A DNA stretch of 64,000 bases. Origin: Jeotgalicoccus aerolatus. Lineage in GTDB: Bacteria > Bacillota > Bacilli > Staphylococcales > Salinicoccaceae. The position numbers were made by a program, and so were the translations under genes. The stretch spans positions 124,001 to 188,000 of the forward strand of contig NZ_BMCN01000002.1 in assembly GCF_014635205.1 (NCBI RefSeq). The letters run 5' to 3'. The notes beneath the pieces were generated by a model. The model searched no databases, was not told where the DNA came from, and was given only the letters and a program-made list of their open reading frames with translations. Below are positions 11,834 to 24,710 of the stretch, in pieces. Every line of letters starts with the position of its first letter. Position 1 is the first letter of the stretch.

Positions 11834-12277
11834 ATGACTCAGCATACACATCGTGAATTTGGTAAATTCACTACACTCGTTGCATTGACTGATGAAGAAA
11901 CGGCACTCGGTCTGCTGCCCCATTTTGAATCGTTTAAAGTAATGACGGGCAAAGTTGGGTCGATGGATTTAAGTAAAGTCATCTCGTCAGTTGAAACAGC
12001 TGCTAAACGCGGCGCTTTAATCGATGGAAACATTTATCGTGAAACGCATTCTTTATACCATGCGATTTTAGAAGCACTTCAAGGTGTGACCCGCGGTGAT
12101 TTAAGTGTCGGGGAAATTATGCGTACTGTCGGACTTCGTTTTGCGATAGTCAGAGGCAATCCATACGACAGCGATGATGAAGGCGAATGGCTGGCGGTGT
12201 GTTTCTACGGCACAATCGGTGCGCCGATCAGAGGGAAAGAACACGAAGCTTTAGGGCTTGGGATTAATCATATTTAA
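11834..12277 (+). CDS. hutP: Hut operon antiterminator HutP
   Basis: RNA-binding regulator that, with L-histidine and Mg2+, binds the nascent hut transcript and prevents termination ahead of hutH. The 147 residues match Bacillus HutP. Conserved blocks include GKVGSMD, YRETHSLYHAILEALQGVTRG, RTVGLRFAIVRGNPY and YGTIGAPIRGKEHE, ending in GLGINHI. The histidine- and metal-contacting residues lie within these blocks. It is the first gene of the operon, and an NAG-triplet site plus terminator follow 20 nt after its stop, as expected. Staphylococcus aureus has hutH near gyrA but, as far as I know, no hutP there. Confidence 0.95.
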   Translation: MTQHTHREFGKFTTLVALTDEETALGLLPHFESFKVMTGKVGSMDLSKVISSVETAAKRGALIDGNIYRETHSLYHAILEALQGVTRGDLSVGEIMRTVGLRFAIVRGNPYDSDDEGEWLAVCFYGTIGAPIRGKEHEALGLGINHI

Positions 12278-12285
12278 AAAGTAAA

Positions 12286-12350
12286 TAGAATTGTCATAGA
12301 CATTAGTAATTAGGGACATAAAAATCTAAGGGATTTTTGTGTCTTTTTTT
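12286..12350 (+). promoter_or_regulatory. HutP-responsive site and terminator ahead of hutH
   Basis: Three UAG triplets, each separated by exactly 4 nt, lie at 12297-12299, 12304-12306 and 12311-12313, with another at 12286. UAG-N4-UAG-N4-UAG is the known HutP binding pattern. It runs straight into a terminator: GACATAAAAATC (12315-12326) pairs with GATTTTTGTGTC (12332-12343) and is followed by seven T. HutP bound here should prevent the hairpin from stopping transcription when histidine is present. Confidence 0.88.
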
Positions 12351-12374
12351 GTACGTAAATTTAGGAGGGATTAC

Positions 12375-13865
12375 ATGTCAGTTTTACAATTGGACGGCGA
12401 ACATTTAACAATCGATAAAATTAAGGATTTCCTGGGAAATTCCGAAAGTACAATCGAAATTACGGCGGATGCGTACAAACGCGTCGATGCGTCAAGAAGA
12501 GTTGTAGAAAATATTATTGCAGAAGAGAAAACAATTTACGGTATTACGACTGGTTTTGGACTCTTTTGTGATGTACTTATTTCAAAAGAAAAAGTAGAAG
12601 ATTTGCAGATCAACCTGATTCGTTCACATGCATGCGGCGTCGGTAAGCCTTTCGGTGAGCCTGAAGCACTGCTGATGATGGTTTTTCGTTTAAACACTAT
12701 GTTGAAGGGCCATTCAGGTGTTACGAGAGGCCTGGTGGAACAGTTGAAGCTTTATATTAATAAACGGATTATTCCTGTCGTGCCGGAACAGGGTTCACTC
12801 GGAGCATCCGGAGACCTTGCGCCGCTGTCTCATATGGCACTGACACTGATTGGCGAAGGTGAAGTCTTCTTTATGGGCGAAAGAAAAAATACGCGTGACG
12901 TTCTGGAATCGCTCGGTATTGAATCGATCACACTGCAGGCAAAAGAAGGTCTGGCACTGATTAACGGCACACAGCCGATGACCGCTCAAGGTGTAGTTAA
13001 CTATATCGAAGCCGATAAACTCATGCACGACAGCTTGTGGATCGCATCACTGACGCATCAGGCATTAAACGGGATTACTGATGCTTACAACCATCAAATT
13101 CATGAATCTCGCGGCTATCCGGAGCAGATTTACGTCGCTGAAAAAATGCTTGAATACTTAGAAGGATCGAAACTGACAACGCGTCAGGGTGAGCTGCGTG
13201 TCCAGGACGGCTACTCTATCAGATGTATTCCGCAAGTTCACGGTGCCTCCTTGCAAACGTTGAAATATGTTAAAGAAAAACTGGAAATTGAAATGAATGC
13301 AGCAAATGATAATCCGCTGATTTTTAGTGAAGACGAGGTATATTCAGGCGGTAACTTCCACGGGCAGCCGATTGCGATTGCTATGGATCTGTTGAAAATC
13401 GGTGTTGCGGAAATTGCGAATATTACAGAACGCCGAATTGAACGCCTGGTAAACCCGGCCTTAAACGGAGATTTGCCCGCCTTCTTAAGTCCTGAAGATG
13501 GGCTGCAGTCCGGTGCCATGATCTTACAATATTCGGCAGCCAGTCTGGTGTCGGAAAACAAAACACTCGCTCACCCTGCCAGCGTTGACTCAATCCCGTC
13601 ATCGGCTAACCAGGAAGACCACGTATCGATGGGAACAATCGGTGCGCGTCATGCGAGGGATATTATCAATAACACGCGTTTCGTTATAGCGACTGAGATG
13701 TTTATCGCGATGACAGCAGCTGAAATTAAAGGAAAAGATAAATTATCACCTGCGACGCGCAAAAAATTCGATGAATTCCGCCTGATTGCAGATTTCATCG
13801 ATCATGACCGTAACTTCAGTATAGAAATTAATGAACTTGCTAATGCGCTGACTGAGGTTAATTAA
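12375..13865 (+). CDS. hutH: Histidine ammonia-lyase
   Basis: First step of histidine degradation: L-histidine to urocanate plus ammonia. The 496 residues match the family. [14 protein letters not shown] carries the Ala-Ser-Gly triad (about residues 143-145) that cyclises into the MIO electrophile. Other family blocks are [10 protein letters not shown] and [10 protein letters not shown]. An in-frame ATG upstream at 12339 lies inside the HutP terminator, whereas 12375 has TAGGAGGG at good spacing, so 12375 is used. It is followed by hutU after a 48-nt gap. Confidence 0.97.
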   Translation: MSVLQLDGEHLTIDKIKDFLGNSESTIEITADAYKRVDASRRVVENIIAEEKTIYGITTGFGLFCDVLISKEKVEDLQINLIRSHACGVGKPFGEPEALLMMVFRLNTMLKGHSGVTRGLVEQLKLYINKRIIPVVPEQGSLGASGDLAPLSHMALTLIGEGEVFFMGERKNTRDVLESLGIESITLQAKEGLALINGTQPMTAQGVVNYIEADKLMHDSLWIASLTHQALNGITDAYNHQIHESRGYPEQIYVAEKMLEYLEGSKLTTRQGELRVQDGYSIRCIPQVHGASLQTLKYVKEKLEIEMNAANDNPLIFSEDEVYSGGNFHGQPIAIAMDLLKIGVAEIANITERRIERLVNPALNGDLPAFLSPEDGLQSGAMILQYSAASLVSENKTLAHPASVDSIPSSANQEDHVSMGTIGARHARDIINNTRFVIATEMFIAMTAAEIKGKDKLSPATRKKFDEFRLIADFIDHDRNFSIEINELANALTEVN

Positions 13866-13913
13866 AGTAATCACGATTTTTCACATTATTAATATTTTAA
13901 GGGGATGACATTT

Positions 13914-15572
13914 ATGTCTAGAAAAATTACTGCAAAAACAGGTTTGGAATTAGAATGTAAAGGATGGGAGCAGGAAGCGGCGCTTCGCATGCTGTATAAC
14001 AACTTAGATCCGGAAGTGGCGGAACGTCCGGAAGATTTAGTGGTATACGGCGGTATTGGTAAAGCAGCCCGTAACTGGGAGGCTTTTGAAGCGATTGAAA
14101 ATACACTTCGCAATTTAGAGTCAGATGAAACGATGCTTATTCAGTCTGGTAAACCGGTCGCGGTGTTTAAGACACATGTTGGTGCACCGAGAGTGCTGAT
14201 GTCTAACTCTGTACTCGTGCCGAAATGGGCAAATTGGGAGCACTTTAACGAACTCGATAAAAAAGGCTTAATGATGTACGGACAAATGACTGCCGGTTCA
14301 TGGATTTACATCGGTTCACAAGGGATTGTTCAGGGGACATATGAAACATTTGCGGAACTTGCCAATCAGAATTATGACGGGACATTGCGCGGTACGATTA
14401 CACTGACTGCCGGTCTTGGCGGCATGGGCGGCGCTCAGCCTTTATCGGTAACGATGAACGAAGGGGTTGCACTGTGCGTGGATGTCGATGAAACACGAAT
14501 CGATAAGCGCATCGAAACACGCTACCTCGATACAAAAACAGATTCACTGGATGAAGCTTTAAAACTGGCTGCAGAAGCACGCGATGCAGGGAAACCTTTA
14601 TCGATTGGTCTTATCGGAAATGCTGCTGAAGTACACCACGAAATTTTAAACAGAGGCTTTGAAATCGATGTGGTTACGGATCAGACGTCAGCGCATGACC
14701 CTTTAAATGGTTATGTTCCCGAAGGTTATTCACTGGAAGAAGCGAAAAAATTGCGTGAATCAGATCCGGAAGAATATGTGAAATTATCGAGTGCATCGAT
14801 GGCCAAACATGTTGAAGCGATGCTGGAGTTCCAGAAAAACGGGGCTGTCGTATTCGATTACGGTAATAATATTCGTCAGGTTGCTTTTGATACCGGCGTT
14901 AAAAATGCCTTCGATTTCCCGGGCTTCGTTCCCGCTTATATCCGTCCTTTATTCTGCGAAGGGAAAGGTCCGTTCCGCTTTGTCGCTTTAAGCGGAGATC
15001 CTAACGATATCGCTGTTGCAGATAAGAAAATGCGCGAACTGTTCCCGGATAACGAGAAATTAATCCGCTGGCTGGATATGGCAGAAGAAAAAATTGCTTT
15101 CCAGGGACTGCCGGCCCGTATCGCATGGTTAGGTTACGGCGAGCGTGCTAAAATGGGTCTCGCTTTAAACGAACTTGTTAAATCCGGAGAAATTTCAGCA
15201 CCGATTGTAATCGGACGCGACCACCTGGACTCAGGTTCAGTTGCCAGCCCGAACCGCGAAACAGAAAGCATGAAAGACGGCAGTGATGCGGTCGGCGACT
15301 GGGCAATTTTAAATGCCCTTGTAAATACAGCGGCCGGCGGTTCATGGATTAGTGTCCATCACGGCGGCGGTGTCGGGATGGGCTACTCACTGCACGCCGG
15401 CATGGTCGTCGTTGCAGACGGTACAGATCTTGCTGCAGAAAGATTGGGACGTGTATTAACGTCAGATCCGGGTATGGGAGTAGCAAGACACGCCGATGCA
15501 GGATATGACATCGCAATTGACACTGCCAAGGAACGCGGCGTAAACATTCCAATGTTAAAGGAGAATAAATAA
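13914..15572 (+). CDS. hutU: Urocanate hydratase
   Basis: Second step of histidine degradation: NAD-dependent hydration of urocanate to 4-imidazolone-5-propionate. The 552 residues match the family. Characteristic blocks are [48 protein letters not shown] (nucleotide binding) and [23 protein letters not shown] at 13899-13904 fits the ATG at 13914 better than the upstream ATG at 13905. Its stop overlaps the hutI start by one base. Confidence 0.97.
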   Translation: MSRKITAKTGLELECKGWEQEAALRMLYNNLDPEVAERPEDLVVYGGIGKAARNWEAFEAIENTLRNLESDETMLIQSGKPVAVFKTHVGAPRVLMSNSVLVPKWANWEHFNELDKKGLMMYGQMTAGSWIYIGSQGIVQGTYETFAELANQNYDGTLRGTITLTAGLGGMGGAQPLSVTMNEGVALCVDVDETRIDKRIETRYLDTKTDSLDEALKLAAEARDAGKPLSIGLIGNAAEVHHEILNRGFEIDVVTDQTSAHDPLNGYVPEGYSLEEAKKLRESDPEEYVKLSSASMAKHVEAMLEFQKNGAVVFDYGNNIRQVAFDTGVKNAFDFPGFVPAYIRPLFCEGKGPFRFVALSGDPNDIAVADKKMRELFPDNEKLIRWLDMAEEKIAFQGLPARIAWLGYGERAKMGLALNELVKSGEISAPIVIGRDHLDSGSVASPNRETESMKDGSDAVGDWAILNALVNTAAGGSWISVHHGGGVGMGYSLHAGMVVVADGTDLAAERLGRVLTSDPGMGVARHADAGYDIAIDTAKERGVNIPMLKENK

Positions 15573-16804
15573 TGAATGATGTACTGATTACAAATATAAA
15601 GTCACTGATTTTACCGAAGAAAACCGAAACACCTTTAAAAGGCAAAGAGATGGATGAACTGAACATCGTCGAAGACGCGATTGTCGTTATTAAAGATGGC
15701 AAAGTCGTTTATGCGGGTGCAAAAACAGACGATTATGAGGCGAAAGAAACAATTGATGCAGAAGGGAAAATCGTTTCCCCTGCCCTCGTTGAACCTCATA
15801 CGCATATCGTGCACGGCGGTTCACGTGAACATGAGATGTCTATGAAACGCCAAGGCGTCGATTACTTAACGATACTCGAACAGGGCGGCGGTATTTTAAA
15901 TACGGTCAAACAGACACGTGAGGCATCATTTGATGAGCTGTTGAATAAGGCATCGGTCAATATGACACGTATGATCCAGCATGGTGTGTTAACAGTTGAA
16001 AGCAAGAGTGGTTACGGTCTCGACCGTGAAAATGAATTAAAACAGCTGAAAGTATCGAAAGCACTGGAAGAGAAATTCCCTGTTTTAATGCGCCATACTT
16101 TCTTAGGACCGCACGCGATTCCTAAAGGACGGCAAGCCGAAGAGTTCCTGCAGGAAATGACAGATTTACTCGATGAAGTAAAAGATTATGCGGACTTCGC
16201 TGATATCTTTACGGAAACTGGGGTTTTCTCTGTTGAACAGTCAAGAAAATATATGGAAGCGGCAAAAGAGAAAGGCTTCCGTGTTAAAATTCACGCGGAT
16301 GAAATCGATCCGCTCGGCGGACTTGAATTGGCAATTGAACAAGATGCAATCAGTGCAGATCACTTAGTTGCAGCAAGCGAAACAGGTAAAAAACAGCTGG
16401 CTGATTCTGATACAGTTGCTGTGCTCTTGCCGGGGACAACATTCTATCTCGGTAAAAATGAATTTGCAGATGCACGCAGTATGATTGATCAGGGCGGCGC
16501 TGTTTCACTGGCAACGGATTATAATCCGGGCAGCTGTGTAACGGATAATTTGCAAATGATTATGGCTATCGCTGCCTTAAAACTGAAAATGACACCGAAC
16601 GAAATCTGGAATGCTGTCACAGTTAACGCTGCGCATGCAATCGATGCCGACCGCGGCACATTGAATGCGGGTGACGATGCGAATATCGTTGTCTGGGATG
16701 CACCAAACCACGAGTACATTCCATATCACTACGGTGTAAACCATGCCTATAAAGTCTTTGCAGATGGCAAACTTATATTTGAACGTCCGGTCTTAAATTT
16801 ATAA
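15572..16804 (+). CDS. hutI: Imidazolonepropionase
   Basis: Third step of histidine degradation: hydrolysis of imidazolone propionate to N-formimino-L-glutamate. This is an amidohydrolase of 410 residues with the metal ligand motif PHTHIVHGG near residues 75-83, further metal ligands in KIHADEID, and ATDYNPGSC in the C-terminal part. AAAGGAG overlaps the end of hutU. No hutG (formimidoylglutamase) follows, so the last step must be encoded elsewhere. The operon ends here, before the serS T-box. Confidence 0.96.
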   Translation: MNDVLITNIKSLILPKKTETPLKGKEMDELNIVEDAIVVIKDGKVVYAGAKTDDYEAKETIDAEGKIVSPALVEPHTHIVHGGSREHEMSMKRQGVDYLTILEQGGGILNTVKQTREASFDELLNKASVNMTRMIQHGVLTVESKSGYGLDRENELKQLKVSKALEEKFPVLMRHTFLGPHAIPKGRQAEEFLQEMTDLLDEVKDYADFADIFTETGVFSVEQSRKYMEAAKEKGFRVKIHADEIDPLGGLELAIEQDAISADHLVAASETGKKQLADSDTVAVLLPGTTFYLGKNEFADARSMIDQGGAVSLATDYNPGSCVTDNLQMIMAIAALKLKMTPNEIWNAVTVNAAHAIDADRGTLNAGDDANIVVWDAPNHEYIPYHYGVNHAYKVFADGKLIFERPVLNL

Positions 16805-16806
16805 AC

Positions 16807-16833
16807 TTGCGTTTTTAAGAACAGCGTTATAAA
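16807..16833 (+). promoter_or_regulatory. Possible promoter of the serS T-box leader
   Basis: TTGCGT (16807-16812) and TATAAA (16828-16833) lie directly after the hutI stop and in front of the T-box. Spacing is 15 nt, short of optimal, so this is tentative. Confidence 0.35.
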
Positions 16834-16837
16834 ATAG

Positions 16838-18386
<1,549 letters not shown>

Positions 18387-18396
18387 TATAAATACT

Positions 18397-18436
18397 GAAT
18401 GCTCCTATTCAACATTAGATAGGGGCATTCCTTTTT
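18397..18436 (+). terminator. Terminator after serS
   Basis: GAATGCTCCTATTC pairs with GATAGGGGCATTC and is followed by CTTTTT. Confidence 0.85.
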
Positions 18437-18461
18437 AAAAGGATCAAAGAGGAGTGTAAAA

Positions 18462-19382
18462 TTGAATAACAAAATACCAACAGGGACTCTGGCCCTTACA
18501 CTGCTCGCTGTTGTCGCTTATATTATGCTCACAGAAATTACTTTGGTTTTCGGACCTGTCGTGATGCCTTTTGCAATATACTTATTGTTAAAAATTAAGA
18601 AACAGTCTACAGTGAATTACTGGATTTTATTCTTTAGTTTTCTAATACCGGCAATGCTGTTTTTATCACCGCTTGCCTCAGCCAGCTTTATCATTTTATA
18701 TATTGTTTCCAGCCTGCTTGCTTACACGCTGGAGCAGAAAGTATCTCAGGAGATGACACTCTTTTACACGACTTTTGCACTCGGACTCAGTACGATGGCA
18801 GCAGTCGTTATCATGCAGATGCTTGGATTTTTAAGACCTTTATCAGACTTGTATTCATCATTTAGAAACTGGTATGAAACACAGCTGGAAACAGTCAGCT
18901 CATTGACAACGGATGCTATGGACGCTGATATGATTCTGCAGTCGTTGGATTTATATTTCCAAAACATGCCGGCCTTTGTCATGATTGGCAGTTTCTTTTT
19001 GGCGCTGTACATCGTACTCATGGTTAGAATACTGCCGCAGGATAATACAAAAATGTGGACTTACCGTACATTCGACAAGTGGATGATGCCGAGAATGCTG
19101 CTGTACTTATACTTATTACTCTTTTTCATTATGCTTTTCAGCGGCGGCTGGGAAGAAAGTACAGTGACACTTATCAGCAATATTTCATTGATTTTAGAAT
19201 GGGCACTGTTCATACACGGTCTCGCATTTATTTATTACTTCATGCTCAGAAAAAGTATGAATAAGGTGCTGGCGGCCGTTGTTTTAATACCGTTTGCACT
19301 GTTAAGACCAATTACGGTTCTGATTGGATTATTTGAAATGATCTTCAGAATTAGACTGATTATGGAATTGAGGAGGAAATAG
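18462..19382 (+). CDS. DUF2232 membrane protein (YybS-like)
   Basis: A 306-residue multi-pass membrane protein upstream of gdpP, with about eight hydrophobic segments from GTLALTLLAVVAYIMLTEIT to VVLIPFALLRPITVLIGLFE. Position (yybS-yybT-rplI-dnaB in Bacillus) and topology identify the DUF2232/YybS family. The start is TTG at 18462, with AGAGGAG at proper spacing and no better ATG nearby. gdpP begins 2 nt after its stop. Function unknown; the fixed neighbourhood suggests a link to GdpP. Confidence 0.85.
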   Translation: MNNKIPTGTLALTLLAVVAYIMLTEITLVFGPVVMPFAIYLLLKIKKQSTVNYWILFFSFLIPAMLFLSPLASASFIILYIVSSLLAYTLEQKVSQEMTLFYTTFALGLSTMAAVVIMQMLGFLRPLSDLYSSFRNWYETQLETVSSLTTDAMDADMILQSLDLYFQNMPAFVMIGSFFLALYIVLMVRILPQDNTKMWTYRTFDKWMMPRMLLYLYLLLFFIMLFSGGWEESTVTLISNISLILEWALFIHGLAFIYYFMLRKSMNKVLAAVVLIPFALLRPITVLIGLFEMIFRIRLIMELRRK

Positions 19383-19384
19383 CA

Positions 19385-21361
19385 ATGTTTAAAGTTTTAG
19401 ATAAAAGATTGATGCTTATACCATTTATTGTGCTGGCATTCCATATTTCTATACTTAGCATTGCTATCGTCATCAACTATACTGTTTTTGGCGTCATCAG
19501 TATCATTGTCAGTATCGTAATCCTCGTCCTGGTATACATTTATTTATACCGCTGGCTGGATTTAACTGAACACAGACTCGTCGAATTGTCGAAAGACATG
19601 TCGGGGGCGAGACAGTACACGATCGATCACTTGCCACTCGGTGTGATTTTATTGAACGATGATGAAGAAATTACTTGGCTTAATGATTTTATGACGGAAC
19701 AAATTTCCGAAGAATTTCACCATGAGCCGATTAACCGTGTCTTCCCGAATATTATGACGACGCTGAAGGCGAATAATATTCAGTCGATCGACTCATCATA
19801 CGGCGAGAAGAACTATCAGATTCACTATTACGAAGAAAATAACGCACTCATTTTACTCGACATTACAGACGAGAAAACGATGCAAAAACAATTAGAAGAT
19901 AAAGACCCGGTTATCGGTATTTTGTTCCTGGATAACTACGATGATATGACTCAGAATATGACTGAAGCACTGAAGAGTGACTTGAATAACAGTCTGACAA
20001 ATACCATTAACGACTGGGCACTTGAACACAATATTTATCTTCGCCGCTTTTCAAACGACCGTTTTATGATGGTAATGTCTGCCAAAAGTTTAGCGGAAAT
20101 TGAAAAAACTAAGTTTGTCCTGCTTGACCAGATCCGTGAAAATTCTGCCGAGCACGGTGCTCAGATTACAATCAGTATGGGTATCGGCGAAGGCTCGATG
20201 AACTTTATCGAAGTGGGAGAACTGGCTCAGTCCAGTCTTGACCTGGCACTTGGCCGCGGCGGCGACCAGGTGGCGATTAAAACCATTAACGGCAGCGCGA
20301 GATTTTACGGCGGTAAAACCGATCCGATGGAAAAACGGACACGTGTTAAAGCACGCGTAATGGCACATGCCCTCCGGGATATACTGCTTGAAGGTGACAA
20401 CGTTATTATTATGGGTCATAAGAGCCCGGACGTTGATTCGATCGGTTCATCGATCGGTGTCGCTAAAATTGCCAGTTCCAACGGCATTGAGGCGCATATC
20501 GTATTAAATGATGAGGATATCGATGATACGCTGTCCCGCCTGATGAAAGAAGTCGAGTCACGTGAAGAATTGTACGAAACGTTTATCAGCAGTGAAGCAG
20601 CCTGGGATAAACTGACGCCGAAGACAACGGTCGTTATTGTGGATACGCACCGCCCGTCTATGGTGCTGGATGAAGATATTCTGAACAAAGCGACGCGTAA
20701 AGTAGTCATCGATCATCACAGACGTGCAGATGAAATGATTTCAAATCCTCTGCTCGTTTATATGGAACCCTACGCGTCCAGTGCCAGTGAACTGGTTGCT
20801 GAGCTGCTCGAATATCAGAACAGACAGAACAAGTTATCGCGGATTGAAGCGACGATTATGCTGACAGGTATTATCGTTGATACGCGCAACTACACGCTCC
20901 GTACAGGGTCCCGGACCTTTGATGCGGCAAGTTATTTAAGAAGCAACGGTGCCGATCCGGTACTGGCACAGACTTTCTTAAAAGATGATATCGATACGTT
21001 TATCGCAAGAAGTGATTTAATTAAATCAGCTGAAATTCGCGATAGCGGTATTGCGATCGTCAAAGCGGATGAAACGATGACCTACCACCCTGTCACTGTT
21101 GCTCAGGCAGCCGATCAGCTGCTGCAGATTGAAGGCGTACAGGCATCATTCGTGATGGCGCTTCGTGAAGATGAGACAATAGGAATCTCAGCCCGTTCTC
21201 TAGGTAAAGTAAACGTCCAGATTATTATGGAAAAATTAAACGGCGGCGGGCACTTAACGAATGCTGCAACGCGTATGGAAGGTAAATCCATCGAGGAAGC
21301 GTATGAAGAATTAACTGCGGCAATCGATACTTTTATATATAACAGGAGTGAAGAAGAATGA
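19385..21361 (+). CDS. gdpP: Cyclic-di-AMP phosphodiesterase GdpP
   Basis: Membrane-bound phosphodiesterase that hydrolyses c-di-AMP, influencing cell-wall homeostasis, osmolyte transport and beta-lactam tolerance. The 658 residues hold two N-terminal membrane helices (about 9-53), a PAS-like domain (about 75-140), a degenerate GGDEF domain (about 170-305), a DHH domain with [14 protein letters not shown] (near 343) and DHH at 442-444, and a C-terminal DHHA1 domain with [14 protein letters not shown]. The DHH metal ligands are intact. Its stop overlaps the rplI start by 4 nt. Confidence 0.96.
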   Translation: MFKVLDKRLMLIPFIVLAFHISILSIAIVINYTVFGVISIIVSIVILVLVYIYLYRWLDLTEHRLVELSKDMSGARQYTIDHLPLGVILLNDDEEITWLNDFMTEQISEEFHHEPINRVFPNIMTTLKANNIQSIDSSYGEKNYQIHYYEENNALILLDITDEKTMQKQLEDKDPVIGILFLDNYDDMTQNMTEALKSDLNNSLTNTINDWALEHNIYLRRFSNDRFMMVMSAKSLAEIEKTKFVLLDQIRENSAEHGAQITISMGIGEGSMNFIEVGELAQSSLDLALGRGGDQVAIKTINGSARFYGGKTDPMEKRTRVKARVMAHALRDILLEGDNVIIMGHKSPDVDSIGSSIGVAKIASSNGIEAHIVLNDEDIDDTLSRLMKEVESREELYETFISSEAAWDKLTPKTTVVIVDTHRPSMVLDEDILNKATRKVVIDHHRRADEMISNPLLVYMEPYASSASELVAELLEYQNRQNKLSRIEATIMLTGIIVDTRNYTLRTGSRTFDAASYLRSNGADPVLAQTFLKDDIDTFIARSDLIKSAEIRDSGIAIVKADETMTYHPVTVAQAADQLLQIEGVQASFVMALREDETIGISARSLGKVNVQIIMEKLNGGGHLTNAATRMEGKSIEEAYEELTAAIDTFIYNRSEEE

Positions 21362-21804
21362 AAGTAATCTTTTTAAAAGACGTTAAAAATAAAGGTAAAA
21401 AAGGTGAAGTTAAAGATGTCGCATCAGGCTATGCGCATAACTTCCTCTTCAAGAAAGGCTTGGCTGAAGAAGCGAACGCTGTAAACTTGAAGAAATTGGA
21501 CAATCAGAAAGAAGAAGTCCGCCAGCAGGAAGCTGACGAACTTCAGGCAGCTAAAGATCTGAAACAAGAACTCGAAGGCAAAGAAGTGGAAGTTAAAACG
21601 AAAGCTGGAGAAGACGGCCGTCTGTTCGGTTCAGTCAGTTCTAAACAGGTGATTGAAGCCTATCAGAAACAGCACGATATCAAACTCGATAAACGCAAGC
21701 TGGATATGCCTGAGACTTTCAAGAGCCTCGGCTATCACAAAGTATCAATTAAGCTGCACAATGAAGTGGAAGCAGAGTTAAAAGTACACGTTGTTGAGCA
21801 GTAA
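21358..21804 (+). CDS. rplI: 50S ribosomal protein L9
   Basis: Large-subunit ribosomal protein of 148 residues. The N-terminal domain has [19 protein letters not shown] and [13 protein letters not shown], then a long connecting helix rich in Lys, Glu and Gln leads to the C-terminal domain with [22 protein letters not shown] precedes the start, which lies within the gdpP stop codon. dnaB follows after 24 nt. Confidence 0.98.
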   Translation: MKVIFLKDVKNKGKKGEVKDVASGYAHNFLFKKGLAEEANAVNLKKLDNQKEEVRQQEADELQAAKDLKQELEGKEVEVKTKAGEDGRLFGSVSSKQVIEAYQKQHDIKLDKRKLDMPETFKSLGYHKVSIKLHNEVEAELKVHVVEQ

Positions 21805-21828
21805 TATAATTAAAAGGAGGACTCGATA

Positions 21829-23217
21829 ATGGAAATGAATCGCCAAATGCCGCATGATAATGATGCAGAACAATCGGTGCTTGGGGCAATCTTTATCGAT
21901 TCCTCCATTTTTTTAAATGTCACTGAAATATTGGATCCGGAAGATTTTTACCGGCCGGAGCATCAGCAGATTTACCGTGCGATGATGCTCTTATCTGAAG
22001 AAAATGCCGAGCTCGATGTTGTGACAATTACCGACAAGCTGCGCAGCATGGATGAGCTGAATAATACAGTAAATCCGCGTTATTTAGGTGAATTGTCGAA
22101 CGTCACACCGACGAGCCGAAACTGGCAGTTCTACGCGGATATTATCGCCCGCCAGTCACTCCGCCGGAAACTGATCGCAGTGGCGGATGAAATTGCGAGT
22201 GACGGATTCCAAAATGAAGTCGATATTAATGAATTGCTGGCAGAAGCTGAGTCACGCATTATGGGCGTGTCTGAAGGCCGCCGCAATGACGGTTTTAAAT
22301 CGATGAAAGAAGTCGTTCATGAAGTTTACGAACAGATCGAAGCACTGGCTGGAAATAATACAGGGATTACAGGTATACCGACAGGTTACCGCGATCTTGA
22401 CTTTATGACGTCCGGTTTTGGCCGGAATGATTTAATCATATTAGCAGCCCGCCCTTCCATGGGTAAAACGGCGTTTGCATTAAATATTGCAGGCCATGTC
22501 GGTACGTCGCCAGACGGTTATACTGTCGCAGTATTCTCGCTCGAGATGGGTGCAGATCAGCTCGTCAGCCGGATGATTTCGAGTCAGGGCATGATCGACG
22601 CTACGAAACTGCGTCAAGGTTCGCTCGACCATCAGGACTGGGATAACTTTACGACAGCCATCGGTACACTGGCTAATTCTAAAATATTCATCGATGATTC
22701 AGCGGGTATCCGCGTTAATGAAATTCGTGCGAAATGTTTGCGTTTAAAACAGGAGCACGGGCTCGATATGGTAATTATCGATTACCTGCAGCTGATTCAG
22801 GGCTCAGGCAGCCGCCAGGGTGAGAACCGTCAGCAGGAAGTCTCTGAGATTTCACGAATGCTGAAAGGGCTGGCACGTGAAATGCAGTGCCCGGTAATCG
22901 CCCTCAGTCAGCTGTCGCGGAGTGTAGAATCACGGCAGGATAAACGTCCGATGATGAGTGATCTGCGTGAATCCGGTTCGATTGAGCAGGATGCCGATAT
23001 CGTTGCCTTTCTTTATCGCGATGACTATTACAACCGCGGTGACGGTGAAGAAGAGGACGAAGGCGCTCAGAGCACCCAGGATGAAATCGAGATTATTTTA
23101 GCCAAACACCGTAACGGTCCGACAGGAACCGTGAAATTAATATTCAATAAAGCCTACAGCAGCTTTTTTGACCAGGATACACGTGATTTTGGCGATAATT
23201 ATATACCGCCAGCTTAG
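21829..23217 (+). CDS. dnaB: Replicative DNA helicase
   Basis: Hexameric helicase that unwinds DNA at the fork (called DnaC in Bacillus and Staphylococcus). The 462 residues have the N-terminal DnaB domain (MPHDNDAEQSVLGAIF) and a RecA-like C-terminal domain with Walker A AARPSMGKTAFAL near 207-218 and Walker B MVIIDYLQLI. ALSQLSRSVE and DLRESGSIEQDADIV are further family motifs. AAAAGGAGG precedes the ATG. It is the last gene of the DUF2232-gdpP-rplI-dnaB run. Confidence 0.97.
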   Translation: MEMNRQMPHDNDAEQSVLGAIFIDSSIFLNVTEILDPEDFYRPEHQQIYRAMMLLSEENAELDVVTITDKLRSMDELNNTVNPRYLGELSNVTPTSRNWQFYADIIARQSLRRKLIAVADEIASDGFQNEVDINELLAEAESRIMGVSEGRRNDGFKSMKEVVHEVYEQIEALAGNNTGITGIPTGYRDLDFMTSGFGRNDLIILAARPSMGKTAFALNIAGHVGTSPDGYTVAVFSLEMGADQLVSRMISSQGMIDATKLRQGSLDHQDWDNFTTAIGTLANSKIFIDDSAGIRVNEIRAKCLRLKQEHGLDMVIIDYLQLIQGSGSRQGENRQQEVSEISRMLKGLAREMQCPVIALSQLSRSVESRQDKRPMMSDLRESGSIEQDADIVAFLYRDDYYNRGDGEEEDEGAQSTQDEIEIILAKHRNGPTGTVKLIFNKAYSSFFDQDTRDFGDNYIPPA

Positions 23218-23263
23218 AAGTCCGAATGTTTTTCAAGAGTCACTTGAAAAACGTTCGGACTTT
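23218..23263 (+). terminator. Terminator after dnaB
   Basis: A long stem, AAGTCCGAATGTTTTTCAAG pairing with CTTGAAAAACGTTCGGACTT around a 4-nt loop, starts at the dnaB stop codon. The following T tract is short. Confidence 0.75.
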
Positions 23264-23334
23264 AATTGATTTTTGGCGTAATTATTGGTAACATTGGAAA
23301 CGGTAAAATTAATCAATCATTTGGGGGCAATCAT

Positions 23335-24621
23335 ATGTCTGGAACAGTAGTTGTTGGAACACAATGGGGAGACGAAGGTAAAGGTAAGATTACGGACTTC
23401 CTGTCGGAAGATGCACACGTCATTGCAAGATTTTCAGGTGGGAACAACGCAGGTCATACGATTCAATTTGGTGGCGAAACTTACAAACTTCACCTGGTAC
23501 CATCAGGTATTTTCTATAAAGATAAATTATCTCTAATCGGTAACGGTGTCGTTATTGACCCGCTGTCACTGATTAAAGAACTCGATGGCCTGCTTGAACG
23601 CGGCATCAGCGTGGACAACCTGCGCATTTCAAACCGTGCACAAGTCATTCTGCCATATCATCTGACTCAGGATGAGCTGGAAGAAGAAGCACGCGGCGAC
23701 AACAAAATCGGTACGACTAAACGCGGTATCGGTCCATCTTATGTCGATAAAGTACAGCGTATCGGTATCCGTATGGCAGATCTAATCGACGACAAAGTAT
23801 TCACACGCCGTCTGAAAGAAAACCTTGAACTGAAAAACCATACACTGAAAGCATTATACGGTCACGAAGGATTTACTTTCGATGAAATCTACGAACCATA
23901 TAAAGCAGCTGCAGAACGTCTGGCGCCATACGTATGCGATACTGCTAAACTGCTCGATGATGCATTTACAGCAGGAGAAAACGTACTATTTGAAGGTGCA
24001 CAAGGCGTAATGCTCGACGTTGACCACGGGACATACCCATTCGTGACATCAAGCAACCCGATTGCAGGTAACGTTACAGTCGGCTGCGGTGTTGGCCCAT
24101 CACACGTTAAAAACATTGTTGGTGTATGTAAAGCATATACATCACGCGTTGGAGACGGCCCGTTCCCTACTGAATTGTTCGACGAAGACGGACATCATAT
24201 CCGTGAAGTCGGCCGTGAATACGGAACAACAACAGGACGCCCAAGACGTATCGGCTGGTTTGACTCAGTCGTTGTCCGTCACTCGAGACGCGTCAGCGGT
24301 ATTACAGATCTGTCATTAAACTCAATCGATGTCATGAGCGGACTAAAAACAGTTAAAATCTGTACAGCATATGAAATCGACGGTGTTGAAATTACAGAAT
24401 ACCCTGCAACACTTGAAGATTTAAAACGCGCGAAACCAATCTACAAAGAAATGCCAGGCTGGTCAGAAGACATCACTGGTGTGAAAAAATTAGAAGACCT
24501 TCCGGAAAACGCATATAACTATCTGCGTGAAATCGAGAAACTTTGCGGTGTGAAAGCATCAATATTCTCAGTCGGTCCGGACAGAAACCAGACGAACCTT
24601 CTTAAAAACTTCTGGAACTAA
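23335..24621 (+). CDS. purA: Adenylosuccinate synthetase
   Basis: First committed step from IMP to AMP: GTP-dependent ligation of aspartate to IMP. The 428 residues match the family. The GTP-binding loop [11 protein letters not shown] is at residues 8-18, followed by [11 protein letters not shown]. Later blocks [31 protein letters not shown] and [13 protein letters not shown] are all typical. An in-frame extension to 23266 exists, but GGGGGC at 23323-23328 and family alignment favour 23335. It ends at a strong terminator just before the second repeat array. Confidence 0.97.
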   Translation: MSGTVVVGTQWGDEGKGKITDFLSEDAHVIARFSGGNNAGHTIQFGGETYKLHLVPSGIFYKDKLSLIGNGVVIDPLSLIKELDGLLERGISVDNLRISNRAQVILPYHLTQDELEEEARGDNKIGTTKRGIGPSYVDKVQRIGIRMADLIDDKVFTRRLKENLELKNHTLKALYGHEGFTFDEIYEPYKAAAERLAPYVCDTAKLLDDAFTAGENVLFEGAQGVMLDVDHGTYPFVTSSNPIAGNVTVGCGVGPSHVKNIVGVCKAYTSRVGDGPFPTELFDEDGHHIREVGREYGTTTGRPRRIGWFDSVVVRHSRRVSGITDLSLNSIDVMSGLKTVKICTAYEIDGVEITEYPATLEDLKRAKPIYKEMPGWSEDITGVKKLEDLPENAYNYLREIEKLCGVKASIFSVGPDRNQTNLLKNFWN

Positions 24622-24633
24622 TATGAATATGGG

Positions 24634-24672
24634 ATTCCCCCGGCACATTATTGATGTGCTGGGGGATTTTTT
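24634..24672 (+). terminator. Terminator after purA
   Basis: ATTCCCCCGGCACAT pairs with ATGTGCTGGGGGAT and is followed by six T. Confidence 0.88.
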
Positions 24673-24710
24673 AGTTTTGCGGTGCTGGTGAGGTGTGTGA
24701 TGCTGACGGC

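Noticed and set aside
12339-12374. Extended hutH start
   Set aside because: It lies within the HutP terminator and lacks a Shine-Dalgarno site; the ATG at 12375 has a strong one.
23266-23334. Extended purA start
   Set aside because: The added N-terminal residues are not part of PurA, and GGGGGC precedes the ATG at 23335.
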